A stretch of DNA of 64,000 bases from Geomonas edaphica (GCF_004917075.1 NZ_SSYB01000001.1:787477-851476), one strand, 5' to 3'; positions 17,083 to 26,548 are shown, counted from the first letter of the stretch. Numbers and translations: made by a program. Notes: a model not told the origin generated them from the sequence alone.

Positions 17083-19170
17083 ATGAAAGACGCCAGCAAG
17101 ATTCTTCAATTTGCCCGGCCAGATACAGTAATAGAATTTGCACCCGGTTCAGAAAAGGAAGTTGGTCTAAACAAGCTGATCAACAAACTGAACTTCATCA
17201 ACTTCCAGGAAGAATCCATCCTTGTCAACTTCAGACACTCCAAGTATCCCCGCACCGTAACGCTCGAGGCGGCTCCCCTCCCCTGTCTCAACAACAAGCT
17301 CGAATGTCGCTGGGTCTCGACCGACGCCATTAACACGTCGACGGTCGGCTGCGTTTTCGACAACATATTCGTGGTGAGCGGCCATCGGCTTATCATGGCC
17401 GAGCCTGAGCTGATTAGCATCGACGAGGAAGGCGCCACCTTTCTCCTTCCCGACAAATCCATCGAGGTAAACTACCGGAAGTCGCGCCGGCACCCCTGCC
17501 AGGGGATCGCCGTCGAACTCTTTCAAAACGGTGCACGCCTCAACGGAACCCTGCTCGATTTCAGTGCCCTTACCTTCCGAGTGGAGGCAACGGGAGACGG
17601 CAGCAGGAACTTCAACTGGATCAACGATGAAGCGGCGGTGCAGGTCATCTTCAGCGACGATCACACCACCCTCTATTCGGCTGAGTGCCGCATCGCAACG
17701 CAGACGCTCGGACACAGCCGCAGGATCTACGTCCTGGAACCGTTGCAGGCCCACATGCGGCGCTTCAAGGCGAAGGAGGTCCGCAGCCTCCGCCACGAAC
17801 TGCTCCCCCTGCCCAATGCCGTCTTCAGGCACCCCTTCAGTCACAAAAACATCGACCTGAAGGTGCTGGACATCTCCGGTTCCGGCTTTTCCGTCTGTGA
17901 GGATTTCGAGTCGAGCGTCCTTTTGCCGGGGATGATCATCCCGGACCTGGAACTGCGCATCGGCAACGGCTTCGCAACGAGGTGCTCCGCACAGGTGATC
18001 TACCGCGAGGACAAGCCTTTAAAGGAAAAGTCCTCCCTGGTGAAGTGCGGGCTGTGCTTTCTCGACATGGACATCCGCGACCATGTGAGCCTTCTTTCCA
18101 TCCTGTACCTCGCCAAGGACAAGCACTCCTATATCAGCACGCAGATCGACCTCGACGCACTGTGGCAGTTCTTCTTCGACAGCGGCTTCATCTATCCGGA
18201 GAAGTACCACTACGTGCAGGCCAACAAGGCCCAGTTGAAGGAGACCTACCGCCGCCTCTACACGGAGAATCCGAGCATCGCGCGCCACTTCGTCTACCAG
18301 GAACACGGCACCATCCTGGGACACCTGGCGATGCTCCGTTTTTACCGGGGAAGCTGGCTTGTGCACCACCACGCCTCGAACAAGGCGGAGTCGAGCCTTG
18401 GCGGGCTCATCGTGCTGAACCATCTCTCGCACTCAACTAACGACTCCTACAACCTGAAGTCGTCCAAGATGGACTACCTCATCTGCTACTACCGGCCGGA
18501 CAACAAATTCCCTAACCGGGTCTTCGGCGAAGCGGTGCAGGCCATGGGCGACAAGAAGGGTTGCTCCATCGACACCTTCGCCTACTTCCATTACCACCGC
18601 ACCTTCTCGGACAACTGGAACTTCTCCGGCCCGTGGAGCCTCACCCGCACGACCCGCGAAGACCTGTTCGACCTCGAGGCCTTCTACGAGCAGCACTCCG
18701 GCGGGCTCATGCTGAACGCCTTCGACCTGGAGCCTGGGTGCGACTGCGGCGAACTCGCGCAGGATTACCGGGAGGCGGGCTTCAAGCTGGAGCGGCACCT
18801 TTACACGCTTAAAAGAGGCGGGACGGCCAAGGCGGTCATCATGGTCAACATCTCCGACATCGGCCTGAACCTGTCGGACCTGACCAACTGCATCACGGTA
18901 CTGATCATCGACCAGGAACAGTTCCCAAAGGACATCCTGCTCATCGCACTATCTATCATCACGCACAAGTACCAGCAAAACGACCTGCCGGTACTCGTCT
19001 ACCCGGCGAGCTACGCCGAGCACACAAGTCTCCCGTTCGAACGCAAGTACACGCTCTGGGCGTTCAACATCCAGACCCATACCTCCAAGTTCATCAAGTA
19101 CCTAGGTGACCTCCACAACCGCAACAGGCACAGAAGGACGCAGGGAACAGAGTCGGCTCAAGGCACTTAA
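17083..19170 (+). CDS. PilZ-domain protein with C-terminal acyltransferase-like region
   Basis: 695 residues, soluble. Two PilZ-like barrels are visible. The first has YRKSRRHPC (132-138) followed by the degenerate DFSALTF (159-165). The second has RRFKAKEVRSLRHE (226-239) followed by the intact DISGSGF (263-269), a normal c-di-GMP site. Residues about 350-690 look like a GNAT-type N-acyltransferase (GTILGHLAMLRFYRGSWLVH, FGEAVQAMGDKKGC, YREAGFKLERHLYTLKRGG). The acyltransferase assignment comes from pattern only. It lies between the diguanylate cyclase and, eight bases on, the HD-GYP gene, so it is a likely local c-di-GMP effector. Confidence 0.75.
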   Translation: MKDASKILQFARPDTVIEFAPGSEKEVGLNKLINKLNFINFQEESILVNFRHSKYPRTVTLEAAPLPCLNNKLECRWVSTDAINTSTVGCVFDNIFVVSGHRLIMAEPELISIDEEGATFLLPDKSIEVNYRKSRRHPCQGIAVELFQNGARLNGTLLDFSALTFRVEATGDGSRNFNWINDEAAVQVIFSDDHTTLYSAECRIATQTLGHSRRIYVLEPLQAHMRRFKAKEVRSLRHELLPLPNAVFRHPFSHKNIDLKVLDISGSGFSVCEDFESSVLLPGMIIPDLELRIGNGFATRCSAQVIYREDKPLKEKSSLVKCGLCFLDMDIRDHVSLLSILYLAKDKHSYISTQIDLDALWQFFFDSGFIYPEKYHYVQANKAQLKETYRRLYTENPSIARHFVYQEHGTILGHLAMLRFYRGSWLVHHHASNKAESSLGGLIVLNHLSHSTNDSYNLKSSKMDYLICYYRPDNKFPNRVFGEAVQAMGDKKGCSIDTFAYFHYHRTFSDNWNFSGPWSLTRTTREDLFDLEAFYEQHSGGLMLNAFDLEPGCDCGELAQDYREAGFKLERHLYTLKRGGTAKAVIMVNISDIGLNLSDLTNCITVLIIDQEQFPKDILLIALSIITHKYQQNDLPVLVYPASYAEHTSLPFERKYTLWAFNIQTHTSKFIKYLGDLHNRNRHRRTQGTESAQGT

Positions 19171-19177
19171 GGAACAG

Positions 19178-21112
19178 ATGATGAACGATCCGTTATACAA
19201 CAGCAGCATCATCGACACATACATCAAGCTGATAAAGAACCGGTACAACTTCATCAACGTCGGTGAACTGCTGAGCTACGCCGGGATGACCCCGCTCGAG
19301 GTGGCCGATCCGGGGCACTGGTTCACCCAGGAGCAGGTCAACCTCTTCTACGAACGCCTCCTGAAGCTTACCGGCAACGAAAATATCGCACGTGAAGCAG
19401 GGCGCTACGCGGCCTCCCCCGACGCCATCGGGATACTCAGGCTCTATTTTCTCGGGCTCGTCGGCCTTGCGCGCGCATTCAGCCTCATCGGGGATACCGT
19501 CAACTGCAACCTCGTCCGCTCCTCCACTTACACCTCGAGGCAGATCAGCAGCAACAGCTATGAAATCATCGTGACCCCAAGGCCCGGCACCCAGGAAGAG
19601 CCGTTCCAGTGCCAGAACAGGATGGGCTTTTTCGAGGCGGTGGCGAGCCTGTTCCAGGCAAAGCTTCCCCGCATCGAGCATCCTGAGTGCATCTTCAATG
19701 GCGATCCCGTGTGCCGTTACATCGTCACCTGGGAGAAGTCGAGCATCAACTTTTGGCGCTACACGAGAAACTACGCCTTCGTCGTCATCCTACTCGTGAT
19801 GGGCCTTTGCTTCCGCGCCGGCCAGATGAGGTCGATCTACCTGTTCGCCCCTTGGGCGCTTTCCCTGCTCCTCGCCCTGAAGATCGGCTCCCTGCGCAGC
19901 GAGAAGACCGCCCTCTTCACCAGCCAGAAAAGCCTCAAGGACCTGAGCGACAACCTCTTCAAGAAGATGGAGATCAACTACACCAACGCTCTTGTCACCA
20001 ACGAGATCGGGCAGGTGATCAGCAGACAGACCGCGGTCAACGACATCCTGCAGAACGTGGTGCAGATCCTCGAGAAACGCCTCGACTACAGCCGCGGCCT
20101 CATCCTGCTCTCCAACCCCGAGAAGACGCGCCTCGTGTTCCAGGCCGGCTTCGGCTACCACGACGAGCAACTCGCCTTCCTCGGGAAGACCACCTTCCAC
20201 CTGGACCGCCCCGATTCCAAGGGGGTCTTCGTCATCTCCTTCCGTGAACAGCGCCCCTTCCTGGTCGCCGACGTGAAAGAAATCGAGGGGGCTTTGTCAG
20301 GCAAGAGCCAGAACTTCGCGAAGCAACTTCTTTCCCAGACCTTCATCTGCTGCCCGATCATATGCGAGGGGGAATCGCTCGGGATCATCGCCGTCGACAA
20401 CCTGAAGTCGAAGCGGCCGCTCGTGCAAAGCGACGTCTCCCTTTTGATGGGGATCGCCCCGGTGATCGGCATCAGCATACGCAACGCAAAGCTGCACGAG
20501 GCGAAGTCAAACCAGTTCAGCTCGTTTCTCAAGGTCATGGCGGCATCGATTGACGCCAGGGACCCGCTCACCGCCGGTCACTCCGAAAAGGTCACCGAGT
20601 ACTCGGAGGAGATCTGTGAAGAGCTGGGCCTTGAGCCGGAACAGCGGGAGATGATCAGGGTTGCGGCGCTTCTGCATGACTACGGCAAGATCGGGGTCCC
20701 CGACGCGATACTGAAGAAAAACGGACGTCTCTCGGAGATGGAGTACGAGATCGTCAAGACCCACTGCCACAAGACGCGCGACATCCTGGAACAGGTAAAC
20801 TTCGAAGGGATCTACCGCGAGGTGCCGGAAATAGCCGGCGCCCATCACGAAAAGATCGACGGGACCGGCTATCCAAAAGGATTAAGGGGAAAGGACATAC
20901 CGCTGGGCGCGAAGATCATCGCCGTCGCCGATTTCTACGAGGCGGTCACTTCGCAGCGCCACTACCGGGATCCGATGAAGACCGAAGAGGCATTCCGGCT
21001 GCTCAGAGAGGGGGCCGGAAGCCATTTCGACAGGAACATCGTCGACGCGCTCATCACATGCCGCACGAGAGCGGCAGAGCAGGAAGAGGGTTGCGAGGCT
21101 CAGGAGGCCTGA
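19178..21112 (+). CDS. HD-GYP c-di-GMP phosphodiesterase with kinase-like sensor module and GAF
   Basis: 644 residues. Residues 1-185 repeat the sensor module of the kinase at 12078 (LEVADPGHWFTQEQV, IAREAGRYAASPDAIG, HPECIFNGDPVCRYIV). Two membrane segments (about 190-235), a GAF domain (about 270-440) and an HD-GYP domain (about 450-625) follow. The latter has LLHDYGKIGVP (His500-Asp501) and HHEKIDGTGYPKG, the metal and substrate motifs, so it should hydrolyse c-di-GMP to pGpG or GMP. The ATG at 19178 is preceded by AAGGA and begins eight bases after the PilZ gene. It overlaps the convergent methyltransferase gene by 13 bases. Confidence 0.93.
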   Translation: MMNDPLYNSSIIDTYIKLIKNRYNFINVGELLSYAGMTPLEVADPGHWFTQEQVNLFYERLLKLTGNENIAREAGRYAASPDAIGILRLYFLGLVGLARAFSLIGDTVNCNLVRSSTYTSRQISSNSYEIIVTPRPGTQEEPFQCQNRMGFFEAVASLFQAKLPRIEHPECIFNGDPVCRYIVTWEKSSINFWRYTRNYAFVVILLVMGLCFRAGQMRSIYLFAPWALSLLLALKIGSLRSEKTALFTSQKSLKDLSDNLFKKMEINYTNALVTNEIGQVISRQTAVNDILQNVVQILEKRLDYSRGLILLSNPEKTRLVFQAGFGYHDEQLAFLGKTTFHLDRPDSKGVFVISFREQRPFLVADVKEIEGALSGKSQNFAKQLLSQTFICCPIICEGESLGIIAVDNLKSKRPLVQSDVSLLMGIAPVIGISIRNAKLHEAKSNQFSSFLKVMAASIDARDPLTAGHSEKVTEYSEEICEELGLEPEQREMIRVAALLHDYGKIGVPDAILKKNGRLSEMEYEIVKTHCHKTRDILEQVNFEGIYREVPEIAGAHHEKIDGTGYPKGLRGKDIPLGAKIIAVADFYEAVTSQRHYRDPMKTEEAFRLLREGAGSHFDRNIVDALITCRTRAAEQEEGCEAQEA

Positions 21113-21915
21113 GGTTTGCGTCCCCGGCAGGAGATGATCGGTGTGTAGGTGAAGCGGCGCGGGTTGGCGAAGAAGCTGCGGAATTCCTCTAGAAACTCCT
21201 CGTATCCCCCGGCGTACTCGTCGAAACCGTATCCGGACCTCTTGGCGGCGACCTCGACCTTCTTGGTCCAGTTGAACTCGTCGACCTGCTTCAACTCTCC
21301 GAAGATCTGGTGATGCGCCCCGACCTGCACGTCGATGTCCTCGTAGCCCAGGTCGTACAGGAAGGAGTAGAGCTTGCGGCCGACGTAGGGGTCGAAGTCG
21401 TCGTTCACCTCAAGGCTCCTGATCGTCGCGGCGACGGCCCGCTCCATGCGGGGTGAGTGGCCGAAATGGCTGAGACAGTTGTAATCAAGATCGACGAGAC
21501 AGAGGATGCCCCCAGGCTTCACCGCCTCGGACATGTTCTGCACCAGTTGGAAGCAGTTGGAGAGGTGGTATTCGAGGAAGAACCTGCACCAGGCGAAGTC
21601 GAACTGCCCCAGGTAGTTGAGCGGCTGGTAAAGGTCGCAACGTTCGAAACTCACGGTGTCCGAGCCGTAGTGTTCCCGGGCGTAGGCGATGCGCTCCTCG
21701 GAGAAGTCCACGCCGACCGCCCTCCCCCCGGGCTGTACCAGTTCGCCGAACATCGCGGTGGTCTTGCCCGGGCCGCAGCCGATATCGATGACGCTCATCC
21801 CCGGTGCGAGCCCCGCCCAGCGTGCCTGCTCCCCGGTAACGGCGTTGTCGGTCTTCATGTCGAGCCGCAGCGATTCTTCCGCGTGCTCCATCAGGTACTT
21901 CCGGTCTGACTGCAT
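21100..21915 (-). CDS. Class I SAM-dependent methyltransferase
   Basis: 271 residues. The SAM site is MSVIDIGCGPGKTTAMF (motif I near residue 43), followed by AVGVDFSEERI (acidic loop) and FDFAWCRFFLEY and GGILCLVDLDYN (motifs II-III). The N terminus YLMEHAEESLRLDMKT resembles the UbiE/ubiquinone-type branch seen in small-molecule methyltransferases. Substrate unknown. The ATG at 21915 has AGGAG six bases upstream. It converges on, and overlaps, the HD-GYP gene. Confidence 0.85.
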   Translation of the reverse strand: MQSDRKYLMEHAEESLRLDMKTDNAVTGEQARWAGLAPGMSVIDIGCGPGKTTAMFGELVQPGGRAVGVDFSEERIAYAREHYGSDTVSFERCDLYQPLNYLGQFDFAWCRFFLEYHLSNCFQLVQNMSEAVKPGGILCLVDLDYNCLSHFGHSPRMERAVAATIRSLEVNDDFDPYVGRKLYSFLYDLGYEDIDVQVGAHHQIFGELKQVDEFNWTKKVEVAAKRSGYGFDEYAGGYEEFLEEFRSFFANPRRFTYTPIISCRGRKPQAS

Positions 21916-22044
21916 CAAACGCTCCTGTTAAGTTTTTCGAATTATTAGGGTTTAGCACATCTGCCGCTGATTCGTCAATCGCGCAGATGGGTATGTCCCC
22001 TACTGGTCAGCGCACATTCCCGACAAAGCACGGCACATGCAAGC

Positions 22045-22073
22045 TTTACAAGATTGGTAGGCTATGGTATTTG
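22045..22073 (+). promoter_or_regulatory. Candidate promoter of the FadL-like gene
   Basis: TTTACA-N17-TATTTG lies 67 bases upstream of the ATG. The leader also holds a small GCCTGCC...GGGCGG hairpin. Moderate match only. Confidence 0.35.
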
Positions 22074-22140
22074 GAATGCCGCCTGCCCTCGGGCGGAGCA
22101 GAAGGTACCGTCGAATGAAATAAATCCTTGAGGAGGATCC

Positions 22141-23397
22141 ATGAACTACAGGAAGAGCCTGATCGCCGGCGTGTTTGCATCGGCGGTCACCCTCGGAGCC
22201 GGAGCCTTATCCGCAGCGCACGCCGCCGGTTACGCAGTCTTCACCCACGGCGCGTCCGCGCTGGGACAGGGGAACGCGGTCACCGCCCACACGAGCGACC
22301 CGAGCACCATTTTCTACAACCCCGCACTTATGAACAAACTGGAGGGTACCCAGCTCCAGGTCGGCACCACGGCCATAATCTCTTCCCGCGAGTACACGAG
22401 TTCCGTCGGCAGCAACTCCACCTCCGATGAGGCGGTCTTCTTTCCGAGCACCTTCTACGTGACCCACAAGTTCAACGACAAACTGAGCGCGGGCTTCGGC
22501 GTCTTCAACCCCTTCGGCCTCGGCACCGAGTGGGGCAGCGGCTGGGACGGCCGCTACATCGCGACCAAGTCCGAACTCACCACCTTCGACTTCAACCCGG
22601 TCGTCTCCTACCGCGTACTCCCCTCACTCACCGTTGCCGCAGGTTTGGACGTCTTCTATCTCGACGCCACGCTGCAGCGAATGATGCCGTCTTCCGCTCT
22701 GTCCGCATATGGGATACCGGGGGGGTACGACATCGGCGTGAAATTCAAAGGTGACGGTACCGGCATAGGATACAACCTTGCCGCAGCCTATGACATCTGT
22801 GAGCACCTCACGGTGGGGGCCTCGTACCGCAGCCAGGTACATGTCGACATCTCAGGCGACGCCACCCTCTCCAGCTCGGTGTTGCCGGTAAGCGCCTTTA
22901 ACAGCGGCGGGAAGACCGACCTCACGTTGCCGCCGCAATTCACCGCCGGTGTCGCCTTCAAGGGTATCGACAAGCTGACCCTAGAGGCGGGGATGCGCTG
23001 GGAGGGGTGGTCCAAATTCAAGGAGCTCAGCATCCAGCAAGACAATGGCGTCACGACCGCGACGCCTAGAAACTGGAGGGACAGCTGGGGACTCAACCTC
23101 GGCGGCAGGTACCAGTATGACGACACCGTCGCTCTCCTGGCCGGCTACGTGTACGGCGACACCGCGGTACCCGACAGCACCTTCGACCCCTCCATTCCCG
23201 ATGCCAAGACCCACGTCTTCTGCGTTGGTACGGACCTGAACCTGAAGCCGGTCACCATCGCTCTCTCCTACGCCTATCAGCTCTACGAGAACCGGAGTAA
23301 GCACAACACGCTCTACGGAGTTGACGAAACGTCAGCCAACGGCAAGTACGAAAATGACGCGCACCTTGTGGCGGTCTCCCTCGGCTACAAGTTCTAG
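22141..23397 (+). CDS. FadL/OMPP1/TodX-family outer-membrane transporter
   Basis: 418 residues with a signal peptide (cleavage likely after AAHAAG near residue 30). The mature start AGYAVFTHGASALGQGNAV and SDPSTIFYNPALMNKLEG are the FadL hatch motifs (NPA box). A 14-strand barrel follows, ending in the aromatic YENDAHLVAVSLGYKF. These porins move hydrophobic compounds such as long-chain fatty acids or aromatics across the outer membrane. It is monocistronic, closed by a strong terminator. Confidence 0.92.
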   Translation: MNYRKSLIAGVFASAVTLGAGALSAAHAAGYAVFTHGASALGQGNAVTAHTSDPSTIFYNPALMNKLEGTQLQVGTTAIISSREYTSSVGSNSTSDEAVFFPSTFYVTHKFNDKLSAGFGVFNPFGLGTEWGSGWDGRYIATKSELTTFDFNPVVSYRVLPSLTVAAGLDVFYLDATLQRMMPSSALSAYGIPGGYDIGVKFKGDGTGIGYNLAAAYDICEHLTVGASYRSQVHVDISGDATLSSSVLPVSAFNSGGKTDLTLPPQFTAGVAFKGIDKLTLEAGMRWEGWSKFKELSIQQDNGVTTATPRNWRDSWGLNLGGRYQYDDTVALLAGYVYGDTAVPDSTFDPSIPDAKTHVFCVGTDLNLKPVTIALSYAYQLYENRSKHNTLYGVDETSANGKYENDAHLVAVSLGYKF

Positions 23398-23417
23398 AGA
23401 AACACCTGCTTGAAAGT

Positions 23418-23456
23418 AAAAAGGCCTCTTCCCTGACGGGAGAGGCCTTTTTTGCA
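23418..23456. terminator. Bidirectional intrinsic terminator
   Basis: GGCCTCTTCCC and GGGAGAGGCC form a stem with one bulge and a TGAC loop, flanked by A5 and T6 runs. It can stop the FadL-like gene on the plus strand and the gene ending at 23564 on the minus strand. Confidence 0.9.
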
Positions 23457-23563
23457 TTCAATAAATCTCCAGCGGTCGACGCCATCGCCCCGCCCCTCTC
23501 TCAGAGGGAGAGGGAGGGAAGGTCAGACGGTGTCTTAGGCGGGATAGTGCGCCGTCGTCCCAG

Positions 23564-24502
23564 TTACTTCGCCTTGGCGAGCTTCGGCTCCATGCTGCGC
23601 ACCAGGTCATCGTAGGCGACCAGCGCCTTGATCTGCGGCGAGGTCTTCTTGACCGTCGAGTCGAAAAACTGGAGCTTCGTATTGAACACCTGGGCCTTGT
23701 TCCTGAGGGCCGCAGTGCTCTCGGCGAGGAAACTCTTCTCCGCCTTGTCGTCGCTTTTAAGAAGCGCCTTCGTCTTGTTCCAGTATTCGTCCGTTGTGCC
23801 TACGTAGTGGTTCAAGCTCTCCAGGAACGAGAGCGAAGAAGTGGAAAGCTGGGAGGTGGTGGCCAGGCGCTCCTGCACGTCCCCCATCCCCTTAAGAAGA
23901 TCCTGGTCCGCGAAACGGACGAGGTCGGAGACTTCCTGGTTGTAGTTCGGCTTGTTCGGGTCGAGGGCGTCGGCGCGGTTCAGGAACTGCTGCGAAGTCC
24001 CCAGGTACTTGTTGATGGAAACCGATGTGGCCCCGAGTGAAACCGCTGCGTCGGAGACGAACTTGGTGAAGAGCGAGGCCTGTCCCGCGTAGGGGATGGG
24101 CAATACCCTGGCGAAGCGCGCCGCGACCGAGCCGGCCTGAATGTACTTGGAATATCCGGCGACGTGTCCGGACATCCACTTGACGTAGCTCTCGAAGTCG
24201 GCCATTGACTGACGCTGGGCACGCACGTCAGCGGTGATCTCTTTTAGCCTCTTGCTGTTGCGCGCGGCGAGATCGGTCGAGGTGATGCTGCAGCTTTGCA
24301 GCGCCTTGAGCTTTTCCTGGAGGAGCACGTTCTCCTGGGTTAATGCGGCTATTGTTGCGGTCTGGTCGACGGACTGCGGCATGACAACGGCGGCCGGGGT
24401 TGCAACTGCAGGGGAAGCGGCCGGGGCTTCGGAAGCCATGGCATGGGACGCGATGAAGCCGGCGCCGAGGATGGATGCGGCGATAACGATGCGGATTTGC
24501 AC
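23564..24502 (-). CDS. Exported helical protein of unknown function
   Basis: 312 residues starting at a GTG with AAGGAG seven bases upstream. A longer frame to 24613 adds residues without a ribosome site. The signal peptide is MQIRIVIAASILGAGFIASH, probably cleaved after AMA. An Ala/Pro/Val-rich linker, a coiled coil (about 55-100, ending near a single Cys) and a mostly helical domain follow. No family recognised. It lies downstream of the transglutaminase and rhodanese genes but beyond a terminator, so it is probably transcribed separately. Confidence 0.75.
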   Translation of the reverse strand: MQIRIVIAASILGAGFIASHAMASEAPAASPAVATPAAVVMPQSVDQTATIAALTQENVLLQEKLKALQSCSITSTDLAARNSKRLKEITADVRAQRQSMADFESYVKWMSGHVAGYSKYIQAGSVAARFARVLPIPYAGQASLFTKFVSDAAVSLGATSVSINKYLGTSQQFLNRADALDPNKPNYNQEVSDLVRFADQDLLKGMGDVQERLATTSQLSTSSLSFLESLNHYVGTTDEYWNKTKALLKSDDKAEKSFLAESTAALRNKAQVFNTKLQFFDSTVKKTSPQIKALVAYDDLVRSMEPKLAKAK

Positions 24503-24571
24503 AGGTAAGCTCCTTGGACAAAATCGGACAAACAGTATGGGAAGATACATCAATCGCACCGGACAGACAAA

Positions 24572-24605
24572 CAAAAAAGGGGCCGCGCAGAGGAGTGCGC
24601 GGCCC
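24572..24605 (-). terminator. Intrinsic terminator after the transglutaminase gene
   Basis: On the minus strand GGGCCGCGCA/TGCGCGGCCC form a perfect 10-bp stem with a 6-base loop, followed by TTTTTT. Confidence 0.88.
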
Positions 24606-24633
24606 AAGTTCAAGACTGAGGTAACTTCTTTAT

Positions 24634-25644
24634 CTATTTTTCCTTGTAGCTTATGCGGTAGCTAAACCCTTTCGGATCGTACCAGTTGAGCACCTGACCG
24701 CCGACCTCGGCATAGGGATAGCCGAAGGTGTTGAGCTGAGCGCCGGCCTGGGGCGGGTTGAGGACAACGTCACGTCCCGAGGCGATCTTGAATCGGTAGG
24801 GATCGATGCCACCCCAGAAATATTCGCGGTAAGCGCGGGTCTTGGCGTCGCCAAGCTCGAGCTTCTCGACGAGCATCGCCTTTCTCACGTCGGCAGGGTC
24901 CACCGGGACCCAGCCGGTGCCGGGGAGGAAGAACTCGACCCAGCAGTGCTGCCAGGTGGTGATGTCCTCCTCCGCCTTCTTGCCGAGGCGCACGCCGAAT
25001 ACTTCGCGCGCCGGCACCCCAGCGGCACGGGCAAGGGCGATGTAGACCGAGGAAATGTCGGTGCACTTGCCGCCCGGCTTCTTCAGGAGTTCGCAGACAT
25101 CCCCCTTGCCGCAGCCGACCGTCGCCGGGTCGCGGTACATGTTCTCGCAGGTCCAGTCATAGATCGCCTTCGCCTTCTCAAGAACGGTCTTTTTGCCTTT
25201 GACGATCGATTGGGCTAGCTTCTTCACCTCGCCGTCCACCGGTCCCATCGAGGTGGGGGCCAGGTACTCCGCGTAATCGGCGGGGTTCCATGCCGGTTCC
25301 TTGCCCGACAGGTTCTTCATCTGGATTTCCTCGCGCTCCACCTTGAAGGTGTAGGTGAGCTTGCGGCTCTTCGCGTCCTTGTCCCACTGAGCAAAAAGCA
25401 TCGGCGTACCGTTCACCTTGTCGGTGTAGACCGCAGAAGCGGAGAAATCACCGGAAACCTTGACGTCGGTGACGTTCTGGTACCGGTCGGATACGGCGTA
25501 GGGTACCCAGAGTTTCGTCTCCTTGCCCGCTTCCTGGCGGGACAGATCGACTTCGACGCTCACGATACCGCTGCGGCTCTGGGCCCAGGCGGCGGGAGCG
25601 AGGCAGAGGGAAAGGGTCACTAGCGGCAACAACAACCTTTTCAT
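24634..25644 (-). CDS. Exported transglutaminase-like protein
   Basis: 336 residues with a signal peptide (MKRLLLPLVTLSLCLAPAAWA). A beta-rich N-terminal domain (25-135) precedes a transglutaminase-like core (about 150-275). The catalytic Cys is in LKKPGGKCTDISSVYIALARAAG, His in TWQHCWVEFFLPGTGW and Asp in VPVDPADVRK, a normal triad. Such proteins are usually peptidases or peptide-bond-forming enzymes in the envelope. It follows the rhodanese gene by 45 bases, which include a small GGCACG/CGTGCC hairpin. Confidence 0.88.
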   Translation of the reverse strand: MKRLLLPLVTLSLCLAPAAWAQSRSGIVSVEVDLSRQEAGKETKLWVPYAVSDRYQNVTDVKVSGDFSASAVYTDKVNGTPMLFAQWDKDAKSRKLTYTFKVEREEIQMKNLSGKEPAWNPADYAEYLAPTSMGPVDGEVKKLAQSIVKGKKTVLEKAKAIYDWTCENMYRDPATVGCGKGDVCELLKKPGGKCTDISSVYIALARAAGVPAREVFGVRLGKKAEEDITTWQHCWVEFFLPGTGWVPVDPADVRKAMLVEKLELGDAKTRAYREYFWGGIDPYRFKIASGRDVVLNPPQAGAQLNTFGYPYAEVGGQVLNWYDPKGFSYRISYKEK

Positions 25645-25689
25645 TACGACTCCTTGCTCAGACAGATATTCAACGGCACGACGCCGTGC

Positions 25690-26457
25690 CTAAAGCTGCG
25701 ACTTGACCACAGGCAGGCCCGCCTCTTTCCATTCGGAAAGGATGGCCTGGTAAATGGAGGGATAGGCGAGTTTCATAAGCTTGCGATAGGCGGAGTAGCT
25801 GCGACCGCCGCTGTTACAGTAGACGATGATCCCCTTCTCCTTGGGAAGAACGCCCGACTTCGATGCGAAGGTTTCGGCAGGGATGTTTATCGCACCCTCG
25901 ATGTGCCCCTCGGCGAACTCGAACTCGTCACGTACGTCGACGAGGACGTAGGCGTCCTTTTTCTCTTTCAATATCACGCTCAGTTGCGCCGGCGTAAACT
26001 TTGTCGTCTCTATCTTCTTCGCATAATCGGCTCCTGCGACGATCGGGTACCCCTTCTCTTCCCAGACCGGGAAACCGTCCGCGTAGACGACCAGGTTGGT
26101 GTAGCCAACGGATTTTGCCTTTGCGGCGACCTTCTTGCTCTTGCCGCATTTCACCCCGTTGCAGTAGAGCACCACGAGGGCTCCCTTCTCCTTGGGAAGG
26201 AGTGCAAGGTTCTTATCGAAATCCTTTTCGGTGATGTTCACAGCGGTAACCAGATGTGCGACCTGGTATTCGTCGGCCGTGCGGGCGTCCACCAGGGTGA
26301 AGCTTTTCTTTTCATCCAGCATGTCCTTCAGGGCCTCGCTGGAGATGGTCTTGAAGTCGGCGTCCGCGGCAAATATCGGCAGCGCGGTAGCCATCATCAG
26401 AAAAAGGACCAATAGCGAGATCACCGACCTGCCCGTTAAACGAGTGATGCTGTTCAT
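25690..26457 (-). CDS. Exported tandem rhodanese-domain protein
   Basis: 255 residues with a signal peptide ending near PIFAADA (residue 32). Two rhodanese domains follow. The first has the active-site loop LYCNGVKCGKS, the second VYCNSGGRSYSAY, each with the catalytic Cys present. Rhodaneses carry persulfide sulfur, and here the location would be periplasmic. A GGGAGGA site precedes the ATG. It lies 91 bases after the double-cubane protein gene and may supply or remove sulfur in the same pathway; that link is inference. Confidence 0.9.
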   Translation of the reverse strand: MNSITRLTGRSVISLLVLFLMMATALPIFAADADFKTISSEALKDMLDEKKSFTLVDARTADEYQVAHLVTAVNITEKDFDKNLALLPKEKGALVVLYCNGVKCGKSKKVAAKAKSVGYTNLVVYADGFPVWEEKGYPIVAGADYAKKIETTKFTPAQLSVILKEKKDAYVLVDVRDEFEFAEGHIEGAINIPAETFASKSGVLPKEKGIIVYCNSGGRSYSAYRKLMKLAYPSIYQAILSEWKEAGLPVVKSQL

Positions 26458-26548
26458 TGTTTCCTCCCATTGACTTGCATGAAATTAAAAAATCGACATG
26501 GCATCTCTGGTTGTCGAACATCGCGGTCAGACGATACCGTCTCATCGG

